Source: Kitasatospora sp. GP82
GTDB lineage: Bacteria; Actinomycetota; Actinomycetes; Streptomycetales; Streptomycetaceae
DNA: 64,000 nt
Direction: 5' to 3'
Assembly: GCF_029892105.1 (NCBI RefSeq)
Contig: NZ_JARZAJ010000001.1
Span: 186,001-250,000 of the forward strand
Of the stretch, positions 57,424 through 64,000 are shown piece after piece. Below the pieces are notes generated by a model. That model was not told the origin of the DNA and did no database searches. It saw only the letters and a list, made by a program, of their open reading frames with translations. The translations under genes were made by a program, and so were the position numbers. The stretch's first letter is position 1. The number at the start of each line of letters is the position of its first letter.

Positions 57424-58824
57424 ATGACGAAAACCCCGGACAGCGTCGTCCGCTCCTACATCGACCAGCACCAGGCCGCGTTCCTCCAGGATCTCGCCGA
57501 CTGGCTGAGCATCCCGTCCGTCTCCGCCGACCCGGACCGTGCCTCGGACGTCCGCCGCTCGGCCGAGTGGCTGGCCGCGAAGCTGACCGAGACCGGGTTC
57601 CCGGTGGCGGAGGTCTGGGAGACCGACGGCCTGCCCGCCGTCTTCGCCGAGTGGCCCTCCGGGGATTCGTCAGCCCCCACCGTGCTGGTGTACGGGCACC
57701 ACGATGTGCAGCCCGCCGCCAAGGAGGACGGCTGGGCGACCGAGCCCTTCGAGCCGACCGTGGTCGGCAAGCAGCTGTTCGCCCGGGGCGCGGCGGACGA
57801 CAAGGGGCAGGTCTTCTTCCACACCCTGGGCGTACGGGCGCACCTGGCGGCCACCGGCCGTACCGCGCCCGCCGTCAACCTCAAGCTGCTGATCGAGGGC
57901 GAGGAGGAGTCCGGCTCGCCGAACTTCGCCGAGCTGGTCCGCCGCGAGGCAGCACGGCTCGCCGCCGACGTGGTGATCATCTCCGACACCGGTATGTGGG
58001 CCGAGGACACCCCGACCGTCTGCACCGGTATGCGCGGTCTGGCCGACGCCCAGATCGACCTGTACGGCCCGGACACCGACATCCACTCCGGCTCCTTCGG
58101 CGGCGCCGTCCCCAACCCGGCCGACGTCGCGGCGTCGCTCGCCGCGGCCCTGCACGACGCCGACCGCAAGGTGGCCGTCCCCGGTTTCTACGACGGCATC
58201 GTCGAGCTGACCGAGCGGGAGCGCGAGCTCTTCGCCGAGCTGCCCTTCAACGAGGCGCAGTGGCTGAAGGTCGCCAAGTCGTACGGCACCCAGGGCGAGG
58301 CCGGGTACAGCACCCTGGAGCGGACCTGGGCCCGGCCGACCGCCGAGGTCAACGGCATCTGGGGCGGTTACACGGGCCCCGGCGGCAAGACCATCGTCCC
58401 GGCTCAGGCGCACCTCAAGCTCTCCTTCCGGCTGGTGGCCGGTCAGGAGATCGAGAAGGTCCAGGAGGCCGTCCGCGAGTGGGTGGCCGCACAGGTGCCC
58501 GCGGGCATCCGCTACGAGCTGGTCTTCCCCGGCGCCACCCGGCCGTGCCTGACGCCGCTGGACCACCCGGCGCTGCAGTCCACCGTCCGGGCGATGGGGC
58601 GGGCGTTCGAGAAGAAGATCCTCTTCACCCGTGAGGGTGGTTCGGGGCCGGCCGCCGACCTCCAGGACGTGCTGGGCGCACCGGTGCTCTTCCTGGGCAT
58701 CTCGGTGCCCTCGGACGGCTGGCACTCGGTCAACGAGAAGGTCGAGCTGGACCTGCTGGCCAAGGGTGTGGAGACCGCCGCGTACCTCTGGGGCGACCTG
58801 GCCGAGAACTGGCTCCAGGCGTGA
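57424..58824 (+). CDS. M20-family metallodipeptidase (carnosinase-like)
   Basis: Zinc dipeptidase of 466 residues. Metal ligands and catalytic residues appear in VLVYGHHDVQPA (His/Asp), FARGAADDKGQVF (bridging Asp), LLIEGEEESGSPNF (catalytic Glu-Glu), VIISDTGMW (Asp) and a C-terminal DGWHSVNEK (His). The long lid/dimer domain includes GSFGGAVPNPADVAASL and GIWGGYTGPGGKTIVPAQA, typical of M20C-type dipeptidases rather than DapE. It is cytosolic. Substrates are probably dipeptides from protein or peptidoglycan turnover. Its stop is 60 bp before nudC, so the two genes may share a transcript. Confidence 0.93.
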   Translation: MTKTPDSVVRSYIDQHQAAFLQDLADWLSIPSVSADPDRASDVRRSAEWLAAKLTETGFPVAEVWETDGLPAVFAEWPSGDSSAPTVLVYGHHDVQPAAKEDGWATEPFEPTVVGKQLFARGAADDKGQVFFHTLGVRAHLAATGRTAPAVNLKLLIEGEEESGSPNFAELVRREAARLAADVVIISDTGMWAEDTPTVCTGMRGLADAQIDLYGPDTDIHSGSFGGAVPNPADVAASLAAALHDADRKVAVPGFYDGIVELTERERELFAELPFNEAQWLKVAKSYGTQGEAGYSTLERTWARPTAEVNGIWGGYTGPGGKTIVPAQAHLKLSFRLVAGQEIEKVQEAVREWVAAQVPAGIRYELVFPGATRPCLTPLDHPALQSTVRAMGRAFEKKILFTREGGSGPAADLQDVLGAPVLFLGISVPSDGWHSVNEKVELDLLAKGVETAAYLWGDLAENWLQA

Positions 58825-58884
58825 GCCTGGGGCCCGCCGAGGCCACCCGCCCGCCAATGACAACCAGAACGGGGATGGACCGAG

Positions 58885-59817
58885 TTGAGCACCGTGCCTG
58901 ATACCAAGCCTCTCGCCCTGGCTCGCGCCGGGGTGGACCGCGCCGCCCAGCACCGCTTCGACGAGCCGTGGCTGGCGGCGGCCTGGAGCCACCCGAGCAC
59001 CAAGGTGCTGCCGATCTCGGGCGGCGAGGCCTTCGTGGTCGACACCGAGCTGGGCACCGAGCTGGTGCTGCTGCCCTCCTTCGAGGCGCCGCAGACCGGC
59101 GACCGGTACTTCCTCGGTACCGACGAGGACGGGACTTCGTACTTCGCCCTGGCCGGTGAGAGCCTGCCGGGGCGGCTGGACGGCGACGCCCGCCCGGCCG
59201 GACTGCGCGAGGTCGGCGGGCTCCTCTCGGACCGCGACTCCGGGCTGCTGGTGCACGCGGTCGCGCTGGAGCACTGGCACCGGCTGCACAGCTTCTGCTC
59301 GCGCTGCGGCCATGCGACCGAGAAGGCCGGGGCCGGACACGTGCGGCGCTGCACCTCCTGCGCCGCGGAGCACTACCCGCGGACCGACCCGGCGGTGATC
59401 ATGCTGATCACCGACGAGCAGGACCGCTGTCTGCTGGGCCGTCAGGCGATCTGGCCGGAGGGCCGCTGGTCCACGCTGGCCGGCTTCGTCGAGCCGGGCG
59501 AGTCGCTGGAGCAGGCGGTGGCGCGGGAGGTCCTCGAGGAGGCAGGGGTCCGGGTCGCCGAGGTCGAGTACGTGGCCAGCCAGCCGTGGCCCTTCCCGGC
59601 CAGCCTGATGCTGGGCTTCATGGGGAAGGCCGCGCCGGGGGGCACCGCGATCACCGTGGACGGCGAGGAACTGGCCGAGGCGCGCTGGTTCTCCCGCGAT
59701 GAACTGCGGGCCGGAATGGCTGCGGGGGAGATCCTGCAGCCGTCCGGAATTTCGATTGCCCGCCACCTGGTCGAACTCTGGTACGGGGAGCCGCTGCCGG
59801 CGGCGTCCCGCTGGTAG
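58885..59817 (+). CDS. nudC: NAD(+) diphosphatase NudC
   Basis: Nudix hydrolase of 310 residues that splits NAD(H) to NMN(H) and AMP and can remove NAD caps from RNA. It has an N-terminal NudC-like domain and a four-Cys zinc ribbon (FCSRCG and RRCTSCAAEHYPRTDP). The Nudix box follows (G-x5-E-x7-REVLEEAG, starting AGFVEPGES), and then the NADH-specific SQPWPFPASLMLGF. The TTG start follows GGGGATGGACCGAG. In M. tuberculosis nudC (Rv3199c) lies between the mycoredoxin/uvrD2 genes and adnB, as here, although extra genes are inserted in this genome. Confidence 0.96.
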   Translation: MSTVPDTKPLALARAGVDRAAQHRFDEPWLAAAWSHPSTKVLPISGGEAFVVDTELGTELVLLPSFEAPQTGDRYFLGTDEDGTSYFALAGESLPGRLDGDARPAGLREVGGLLSDRDSGLLVHAVALEHWHRLHSFCSRCGHATEKAGAGHVRRCTSCAAEHYPRTDPAVIMLITDEQDRCLLGRQAIWPEGRWSTLAGFVEPGESLEQAVAREVLEEAGVRVAEVEYVASQPWPFPASLMLGFMGKAAPGGTAITVDGEELAEARWFSRDELRAGMAAGEILQPSGISIARHLVELWYGEPLPAASRW

Positions 59818-59997
59818 TTCGTCCGGCAGCACATCCGGTGGTTCGCCGGGCGGATCGCCTCGCGGCCCATTGATCGGGTGCGAATAGGGGGCGTGCGGCT
59901 ATCCGCTGCACGCCCCTTTGGCTTTTATTGTCGGATTAATTTGATCCGGTCCCTGATCGAATGCCTGATCGGGTCCGATGGATTCCGACCGGGCGGG

Positions 59998-60486
59998 TCA
60001 GGGCAGCCCGAGCCAGCAGCTGATGGTCTTCCCGCTCAGCCGGGTAGTGACCGTCCACTGCTCGCAGAGCGTGGTGACGATGGTCAGGCCCCGGCCGGTG
60101 GAGTCCTCCTCCCCGGCCTCGCGGACCTGGGGCAGCTCGCGGCCGAAGTCCGCCACGGAGATCTGCAGGGCGGTGTCGGTGAGCGCCAGGGTGATCGAGA
60201 TCGCGCCCCTGCCGTACCGCACCGCGTTGGTGACCAGCTCGGAGACCACCAGCTGAGCGGTGTCGGCGAGCGCGCCGGCACCCCAGGCGGCCAGCGCGGT
60301 GCCGGTCAGCAGACGGGCCCGGCCGACATTGCGCGGCTGGGGCGGGAAGGTGGCCGTGACCGACCATGCGCCGCGATCGGCGGCTTCGAGCGCGCGCCCC
60401 GGCCGCTGCTGCGCACCGTCCGGGCCGGTGCGTTGCCGTTCGGCCTCACGTGCGTTGTACAGGTGCGCGGAACTGGTTACGGGCAT
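59998..60486 (-). CDS. HATPase anti-sigma-type serine kinase (RsbW-like)
   Basis: Small GHKL-fold protein of 162 residues. Its N-box is VVSELVTNAVRYG, the G1 region is VADFGRELPQ, and G2 is GRGLTIVTTLCEQWTV. These are the features of RsbW/SpoIIAB-like proteins that bind or phosphorylate anti-sigma antagonists, of which streptomycetes have dozens. The N-terminal ~50 residues are polar and variable. ATG at 60486 has GGGGCGGA upstream. The frame is open further but no better start exists. It is divergent from the gntR gene. In streptomycetes such genes often sit beside bldC- or whiJ-like regulators, which is not the case here. Confidence 0.88.
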   Translation of the reverse strand: MPVTSSAHLYNAREAERQRTGPDGAQQRPGRALEAADRGAWSVTATFPPQPRNVGRARLLTGTALAAWGAGALADTAQLVVSELVTNAVRYGRGAISITLALTDTALQISVADFGRELPQVREAGEEDSTGRGLTIVTTLCEQWTVTTRLSGKTISCWLGLP

Positions 60487-60652
60487 GGATCCGCCCCCGG
60501 TGTGCTGGTTGGAATACGGCGCCGGATTTGGCGACGATGTCGCCGAACGACCGCAATCGTTCTGGTTGGGATCAGTCTCGGAATCCCCAATCCCGGCCAA
60601 TATTGGCCGGTTTCGCTGAAATGGCGCAAGCCCTATCGCTACATTCACTCGG

Positions 60653-61534
60653 GTGACAATCCCACGGGGCAGTGCCCAATCACCCAAGTACCAGCGCCTG
60701 GCCGCCGATCTGCGCCGCCGCATTGCGGCCGGGGAGTGGCAGAGCGATGTCCCGCTCCCGGTCGAGGGAGAGCTTGAGCAGCAGTACGGCGTGGCCCGCA
60801 ACACCGTCCGTCTGGCGGTCGACGTGCTGGTCAACGAGGGCAGGCTGGTGCGCCTCCAGGGCAAGGGGACCTTCCTCAAGGACCACCCGGTGCTGGACCA
60901 CCGGGTCTACGGCCCCGCGCTCGCCCCCGGCCTGCCGGACTGCCTGACCGCACCTTCCGAGGTCTACCCGGAAGAGGCACAGTCGGCGGGGCGCCGGTTG
61001 ACGGTGGACTTCGAGATGCTGATCGTCCGGGCCAGGGTGGACATCGCCGAGCGGCTCGGGATGCGGCCCGGCGAGGCGGTGGTGGTCCGCCGTCAGCTGC
61101 GGCTGATGGACCGTGAGCCGTACTCGATCGAGGAGAGCCACTACCGGGCCGGGCTGGCCGCCGGTACGCCGCTGATGGAGCCCGACCCGGTGCCGGGCGG
61201 GGACGAGTCGGTGCTGGCCGCGCTCGGTCGCACCGAGGTCGGTGCGGTGGACCACCTGGTCTCGCGGATGCCGGGGCCCGAGGAGTCGGCCTGGTTCCAG
61301 GGCGGGCCCGGTGTGCCGCTGCTGGTGCAGAGCAGGGTGACGTACGACCGGCGAGGGCCGGTCCGGGTCGTCGAGACCCGCTACTCGGCGGACCGCTGCC
61401 GCCTGGTGTACGCGCTCGGCGAGCTGGAGGCCCGCCCGGTGCCCGAGCCGCACGAGGACGGCCCCGGACCCGAAGGGGCCGGGGCCGTCGCCGAGATGAT
61501 CCCGGGTCAGCCCGCCAGGGCGGCCTGCACCTGA
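60653..61534 (+). CDS. GntR-family regulator (HutC/UTRA type)
   Basis: Transcriptional regulator of 293 residues. The N-terminal winged helix reads PKYQRLAADLRRRIAAGEWQSDVPLPVEGELEQQYGVARNTVRLAVDVLVNEGRLVRLQGKGTFL. The C-terminal UTRA effector domain includes ERLGMRPGEAVVVRRQLRLMDREPYSIEESHY and VRVVETRYSADRCRLVYALG, which is where the fold ends. The last ~30 residues are encoded by the terminator of the opposite gene and then overlap its 3' end by 28 bp, so they are probably non-conserved. GTG at 60653 has TACATT 7 nt upstream, suggesting leaderless translation. Ligand and targets are unknown. Confidence 0.9.
   Translation: MTIPRGSAQSPKYQRLAADLRRRIAAGEWQSDVPLPVEGELEQQYGVARNTVRLAVDVLVNEGRLVRLQGKGTFLKDHPVLDHRVYGPALAPGLPDCLTAPSEVYPEEAQSAGRRLTVDFEMLIVRARVDIAERLGMRPGEAVVVRRQLRLMDREPYSIEESHYRAGLAAGTPLMEPDPVPGGDESVLAALGRTEVGAVDHLVSRMPGPEESAWFQGGPGVPLLVQSRVTYDRRGPVRVVETRYSADRCRLVYALGELEARPVPEPHEDGPGPEGAGAVAEMIPGQPARAACT
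61457..61489. terminator. Terminator of the mycoredoxin gene, inside gntR 3' coding sequence
   Basis: GACGGCCCCGG (61457-61467) pairs with CCGGGGCCGTC (61479-61489) across an 11-nt loop. It lies just downstream of the minus-strand stop at 61507 and within the end of the gntR reading frame. Confidence 0.85.
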
Positions 61535-61764
61535 CGCAGGCTCGGGTTGGTCATCACGACCTGCTCGCCGCCGCCGACCGGCTGGACCAGCACGGTCGGC
61601 ACGGTCTGGTTGCCGTTGTTCACCGACTCGACGAAGGACGCCGAGGACGGGTCCTCCTCGATGTTGATCTCGGTGTAGCCGATGCCCTCGCGGTCCAGCT
61701 GGCTCTTCAGACGGTTGCAGTATCCGCACCAGGTCGTGCTGTACATCGTGACGCTGCCGGACAT
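61507..61764 (-). CDS. mrx1: Mycoredoxin Mrx1-type glutaredoxin
   Basis: Thioredoxin-fold protein of 85 residues with active site C13-G-Y-C16 (STTWCGYCNRL), cis-Pro loop NQTVPTVLVQ and C-terminal TNPSLRQVQAALAG. Mycoredoxins reduce mycothiol-mixed disulfides on proteins, using mycothiol in place of glutathione. This is consistent with an actinomycete host. Mycobacterial mrx1 (Rv3198A) is next to uvrD2, as here. The gene is divergent from the uvrD2-like helicase. The start ATG has GGAGCCC upstream. Confidence 0.95.
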   Translation of the reverse strand: MSGSVTMYSTTWCGYCNRLKSQLDREGIGYTEINIEEDPSSASFVESVNNGNQTVPTVLVQPVGGGEQVVMTNPSLRQVQAALAG

Positions 61765-61976
61765 GGGCGATGGGCTCCTTCGGAGAGGGGGCGTGCGGTC
61801 TGTGACGAGAACGTACGGAGTGCTTCCGTCATTCCTCGTGCGCCCGGCGTGCGATTCAGCACGCGCGCCGGTTTGGCGGGGCGATGCCCCGCCTCCGGGG
61901 TGATTATCTGCTCAGCCCACTGAGCCTGTGGACAACCCGGACCTGATCACCGGCCGACCCTGCGAGGATGGACGGC

Positions 61977-64000
61977 ATGCAGCAAGAGCTCCTGGGCACC
62001 TCTGGCCCGTACGACACCCTCGCCCTCGCCGGTGGGGCGGCGCCCGGCGCCGACGCCGTGCTGGCCGGTCTCGACCCCGAGCAGCGAGCGGTGGCGACGG
62101 CCCTGCAAGGCCCCGTCTGCGTCCTCGCGGGTGCGGGCACGGGCAAGACGAGGGCCATCACCCACCGGATCGCCTACGGCGTGCGCAGCGGCGTCTACCA
62201 GCCGCAGCAGGTGCTCGCCGTCACCTTCACCGCCCGGGCGGCGGGCGAGATGCGCGGACGGCTGCGCCAGCTCGGCGCCGAGGGCGTGCAGGCCCGCACC
62301 TTCCACTCCGCCGCACTGCGCCAGCTCCAGTACTTCTGGCCGCGCGCGATCGGCGGCGAGGTGCCCAGGCTGCTGGAGCGCAAGGTCCAGCTGGTCGCCG
62401 AGGCGGCCGGCCGCAGCGGCCTGCGGGTCCAGCGCACCGAGCTGCGCGACCTCACCAGCGAGATCGAGTGGGCCAAGGTCACCCAGATCGTGCCGGACGA
62501 CTACCCGGCCGCCGTGGTCAAGACCGGCCGGGAGGCCCCGCGCGACCCGGCCGAGATCGCCAAGGTCTACGCCACCTACGAGCAGACCAAGCGCGACCGC
62601 GGCGTGATCGACTTCGAGGACGTGCTGCTGCTCACCGCCGCGATCCTGGAGGACCGCCCGGAGATCGCCGAGCGGGTCCGCGCCCAGTACCGCCACCTCA
62701 CCGTGGACGAGTACCAGGACGTCTCCCCGCTCCAGCAGCGCCTGCTCGACCAGTGGACGGCCGGCGGCGCCAGCCTCTGCGTCGTCGGCGACGCCAGCCA
62801 GACGATCTACTCCTTCACCGGCGCCACCCCCGACCACCTGCTGAACTTCCGCAACCGGCACCCCGAGGCCACGGTGGTCAAGCTGGTCCGCGACTACCGC
62901 TCCACCCCCCAGGTGGTGCACCTGGCCAACGGCCTGCTCGGCCAGGCCAGGGGCCACGCCGCCCAGCACCGCCTGGAGCTGGTCTCCCAGCGCGAGGCCG
63001 GTCCCGACCCGCTCTACGTCGAGTACCCGGACGAGCCGACCGAGGCCGAGTCCACCGCCCACGCGATCGAGAAGCTGCTGGCCCAGGGCGTGCGGGCGAG
63101 CGAGATCGCCGTGCTGTTCCGCACCAACGGCCAGTCCGAGGTCTACGAGCAGGCGCTGGCCGACCTCGGCATCTCGTACCAGCTCAAGGGCGCCGAGCGG
63201 TTCTTCGAGCGGCCCGAGGTGCGGGACTCGGTGATGCTGCTGCGCGGCGCCGCCCGCGCCGCCTCGGACCCGCTCACCGCCGAGGCCCCCGACCTCGCCG
63301 GGCAGGTCCGTGCCGTACTGGCCACCCGGGGCTTCACCCCGGTGCCCCCGGCGGGCTCCGGCACCGTCCGGGAGCGCTGGGAGTCGCTGGCCGCCCTCGT
63401 CCGCCTCGCCGAGGAGTTCGAGACGGCCCGCCGGTCCACGGGCGAGGCCGCCGACCTCGCGGCCTACGTCGCCGAGCTGGACGCCCGCGCCGCCGCCCAG
63501 CACGCCCCCGCGGTCGAGGGCGTCACGCTGGCCTCGCTGCACGCCGCCAAGGGTCTGGAGTGGGACGCCGTCTTCCTGGTCGGCCTCTCCGAGGGCACGC
63601 TCCCGATCATCTACGCCAAGACCGACGAGCAGATCGAGGAGGAGCGCCGCCTGCTCTACGTCGGGGTCACCCGGGCCAGGGTGCACCTGACGCTGTCCTG
63701 GGCACTCTCCCGCTCCCCGGGCGGCCGCGCCAGCCGTAAGCCCACCCGCTTCCTGGACGGCCTGCGCCCGGGCTCCAGCACCTCGGGCGCGCGTTCGCGC
63801 GGGGGGAGGGGCGGGGTCGAGTTCGGCGCCGAGCGCTCGGCCGCCCGCAAGGTGCGCGGCCCGGTCAAGTGCCGGGTCTGCGACCGCACACTGACCGAGG
63901 CGGTGGAGCGCAAGCTGCGCCGCTGCGAGGACTGCCCCTCCTCGATGGACGAGGCGCTGTACGAGCGGCTGCGCGAGTGGCGGGCCGGCCAGGCCAGGAA
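61977..64000 (+). CDS. uvrD2: UvrD2-like superfamily 1 DNA helicase (3' end outside the window)
   Basis: DNA helicase of at least 674 residues, cut by the right edge. SF1 motifs are complete: LAGAGTGKTRAITHRI, ARTFHSAALRQL, LTVDEYQDVSPLQQR, VGDASQTIYSFTGA, LASLHAAKGLEWDAVFLVGL and EERRLLYVGVTRAR. Near the C-terminus visible here is a tetracysteine motif (CRVCDRTLTEAVERKLRRCEDC, split in this text only by name: C-x2-C ... C-x2-C). This is the UvrD2 hallmark in mycobacteria, where it precedes an HRDC domain that would lie beyond 64000. ATG at 61977 has GAGG upstream. An in-frame ATG at 61968 is the alternative. No stop codon occurs before the window ends. Confidence 0.93.
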   Translation, partial: MQQELLGTSGPYDTLALAGGAAPGADAVLAGLDPEQRAVATALQGPVCVLAGAGTGKTRAITHRIAYGVRSGVYQPQQVLAVTFTARAAGEMRGRLRQLGAEGVQARTFHSAALRQLQYFWPRAIGGEVPRLLERKVQLVAEAAGRSGLRVQRTELRDLTSEIEWAKVTQIVPDDYPAAVVKTGREAPRDPAEIAKVYATYEQTKRDRGVIDFEDVLLLTAAILEDRPEIAERVRAQYRHLTVDEYQDVSPLQQRLLDQWTAGGASLCVVGDASQTIYSFTGATPDHLLNFRNRHPEATVVKLVRDYRSTPQVVHLANGLLGQARGHAAQHRLELVSQREAGPDPLYVEYPDEPTEAESTAHAIEKLLAQGVRASEIAVLFRTNGQSEVYEQALADLGISYQLKGAERFFERPEVRDSVMLLRGAARAASDPLTAEAPDLAGQVRAVLATRGFTPVPPAGSGTVRERWESLAALVRLAEEFETARRSTGEAADLAAYVAELDARAAAQHAPAVEGVTLASLHAAKGLEWDAVFLVGLSEGTLPIIYAKTDEQIEEERRLLYVGVTRARVHLTLSWALSRSPGGRASRKPTRFLDGLRPGSSTSGARSRGGRGGVEFGAERSAARKVRGPVKCRVCDRTLTEAVERKLRRCEDCPSSMDEALYERLREWRAGQAR

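Noticed and set aside
61928-63739. 603-codon frame over the UvrD2-like gene
   Set aside because: It is out of frame with all helicase motifs. The true gene is open to the window end in a different frame.
1-64000. Search for tRNA, rRNA, CRISPR arrays, transposases, integrases and att sites
   Set aside because: No cloverleaf-like sequence, regular spacer-repeat array, or recombinase/transposase protein was recognised. The dispersed palindromes do not carry coding sequence.

Overview
The window is chromosomal DNA from a high-GC actinomycete, almost certainly a Streptomyces- or Kitasatospora-type member of the Streptomycetaceae. The evidence is very high GC with strong G/C at third codon positions, many GTG/TTG starts, -10 boxes placed directly before start codons (leaderless genes), one early TTA (bldA-type) codon, and core gene order shared with other actinobacteria. 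About 52 protein genes are supported. I saw no tRNA, rRNA, CRISPR array, insertion sequence or prophage, and nothing with foreign base composition.

Layout. 0-2 kb: a DesK/NarL-type histidine kinase (5' end at the window edge) and its response regulator. 2-4 kb: a transglutaminase-like/SirB1 protein and a GNAT acetyltransferase. 4-9 kb: ferredoxin fdxA, dapC, a secreted repeat protein, an anchored lysozyme-like protein and dapE. 9-13.4 kb: LOG-type phosphoribohydrolase, folP-like DHPS, a DivIVA-like protein, tag glycosylase, an enoyl-CoA hydratase and a 55-residue DUF3117 protein. 13.4-24 kb: O-methyltransferase, SigE-like ECF sigma factor with its zinc-finger anti-sigma factor, tatB, mrp, DUF1003, MgtE_N/CBS protein, EamA transporter and CorA. 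24-28 kb: SUFU-like protein, PHP phosphoesterase, a zinc-ribbon protein, a 48-residue protein and an alpha/beta hydrolase. 28-34 kb: DEAD-box helicase, ferritin-like protein, small membrane protein, DUF3107, TetR and a second hydrolase. 34.7-38.7 kb: a three-gene glycosyltransferase/membrane-protein/epimerase cluster. 38.8-51.7 kb: moeZ, a kinase-like/flippase fusion, an alkyltransferase-like protein, the adnA/adnB-type helicase-nuclease pair and a SpoIIE-type phosphatase. 51.8-57.2 kb: an EEP-family phosphoesterase, a PadR regulator and an ABC transporter. 57.4-64 kb: M20 dipeptidase, nudC, an anti-sigma-like ATPase, a GntR regulator, mycoredoxin and a uvrD2-like helicase that runs off the right edge.

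How it fits together. Two blocks match gene neighbourhoods known from Mycobacterium tuberculosis: fdxC-dapC...dapE-LOG-folP2-tag-DUF3117...sigE-rseA-tatB-mrp...corA, and uvrD2-mrx1-nudC-adnB-adnA-ATL-moeZ-TetR-DUF3107-ferritin-like-rhlE. Themes are lysine/diaminopimelate synthesis, envelope-stress signalling (SigE/RseA, Tat), DNA repair (Tag, ATL, AdnAB, UvrD2) and redox homeostasis (ferredoxin, mycoredoxin, Mrp). The lineage-specific parts are the glycosyltransferase cluster at 34.7-38.7 kb, the PadR/ABC locus, the small secreted or anchored proteins, and two families of dispersed palindromic repeats in intergenic gaps. The most unusual observations are the glycosyltransferase with altered catalytic motifs next to a TTA-containing membrane gene, the absence of htrA between rseA and tatB with a palindromic repeat in its place, the palindromic repeat families themselves, and the in-frame repeat expansions in the adnA-type gene.
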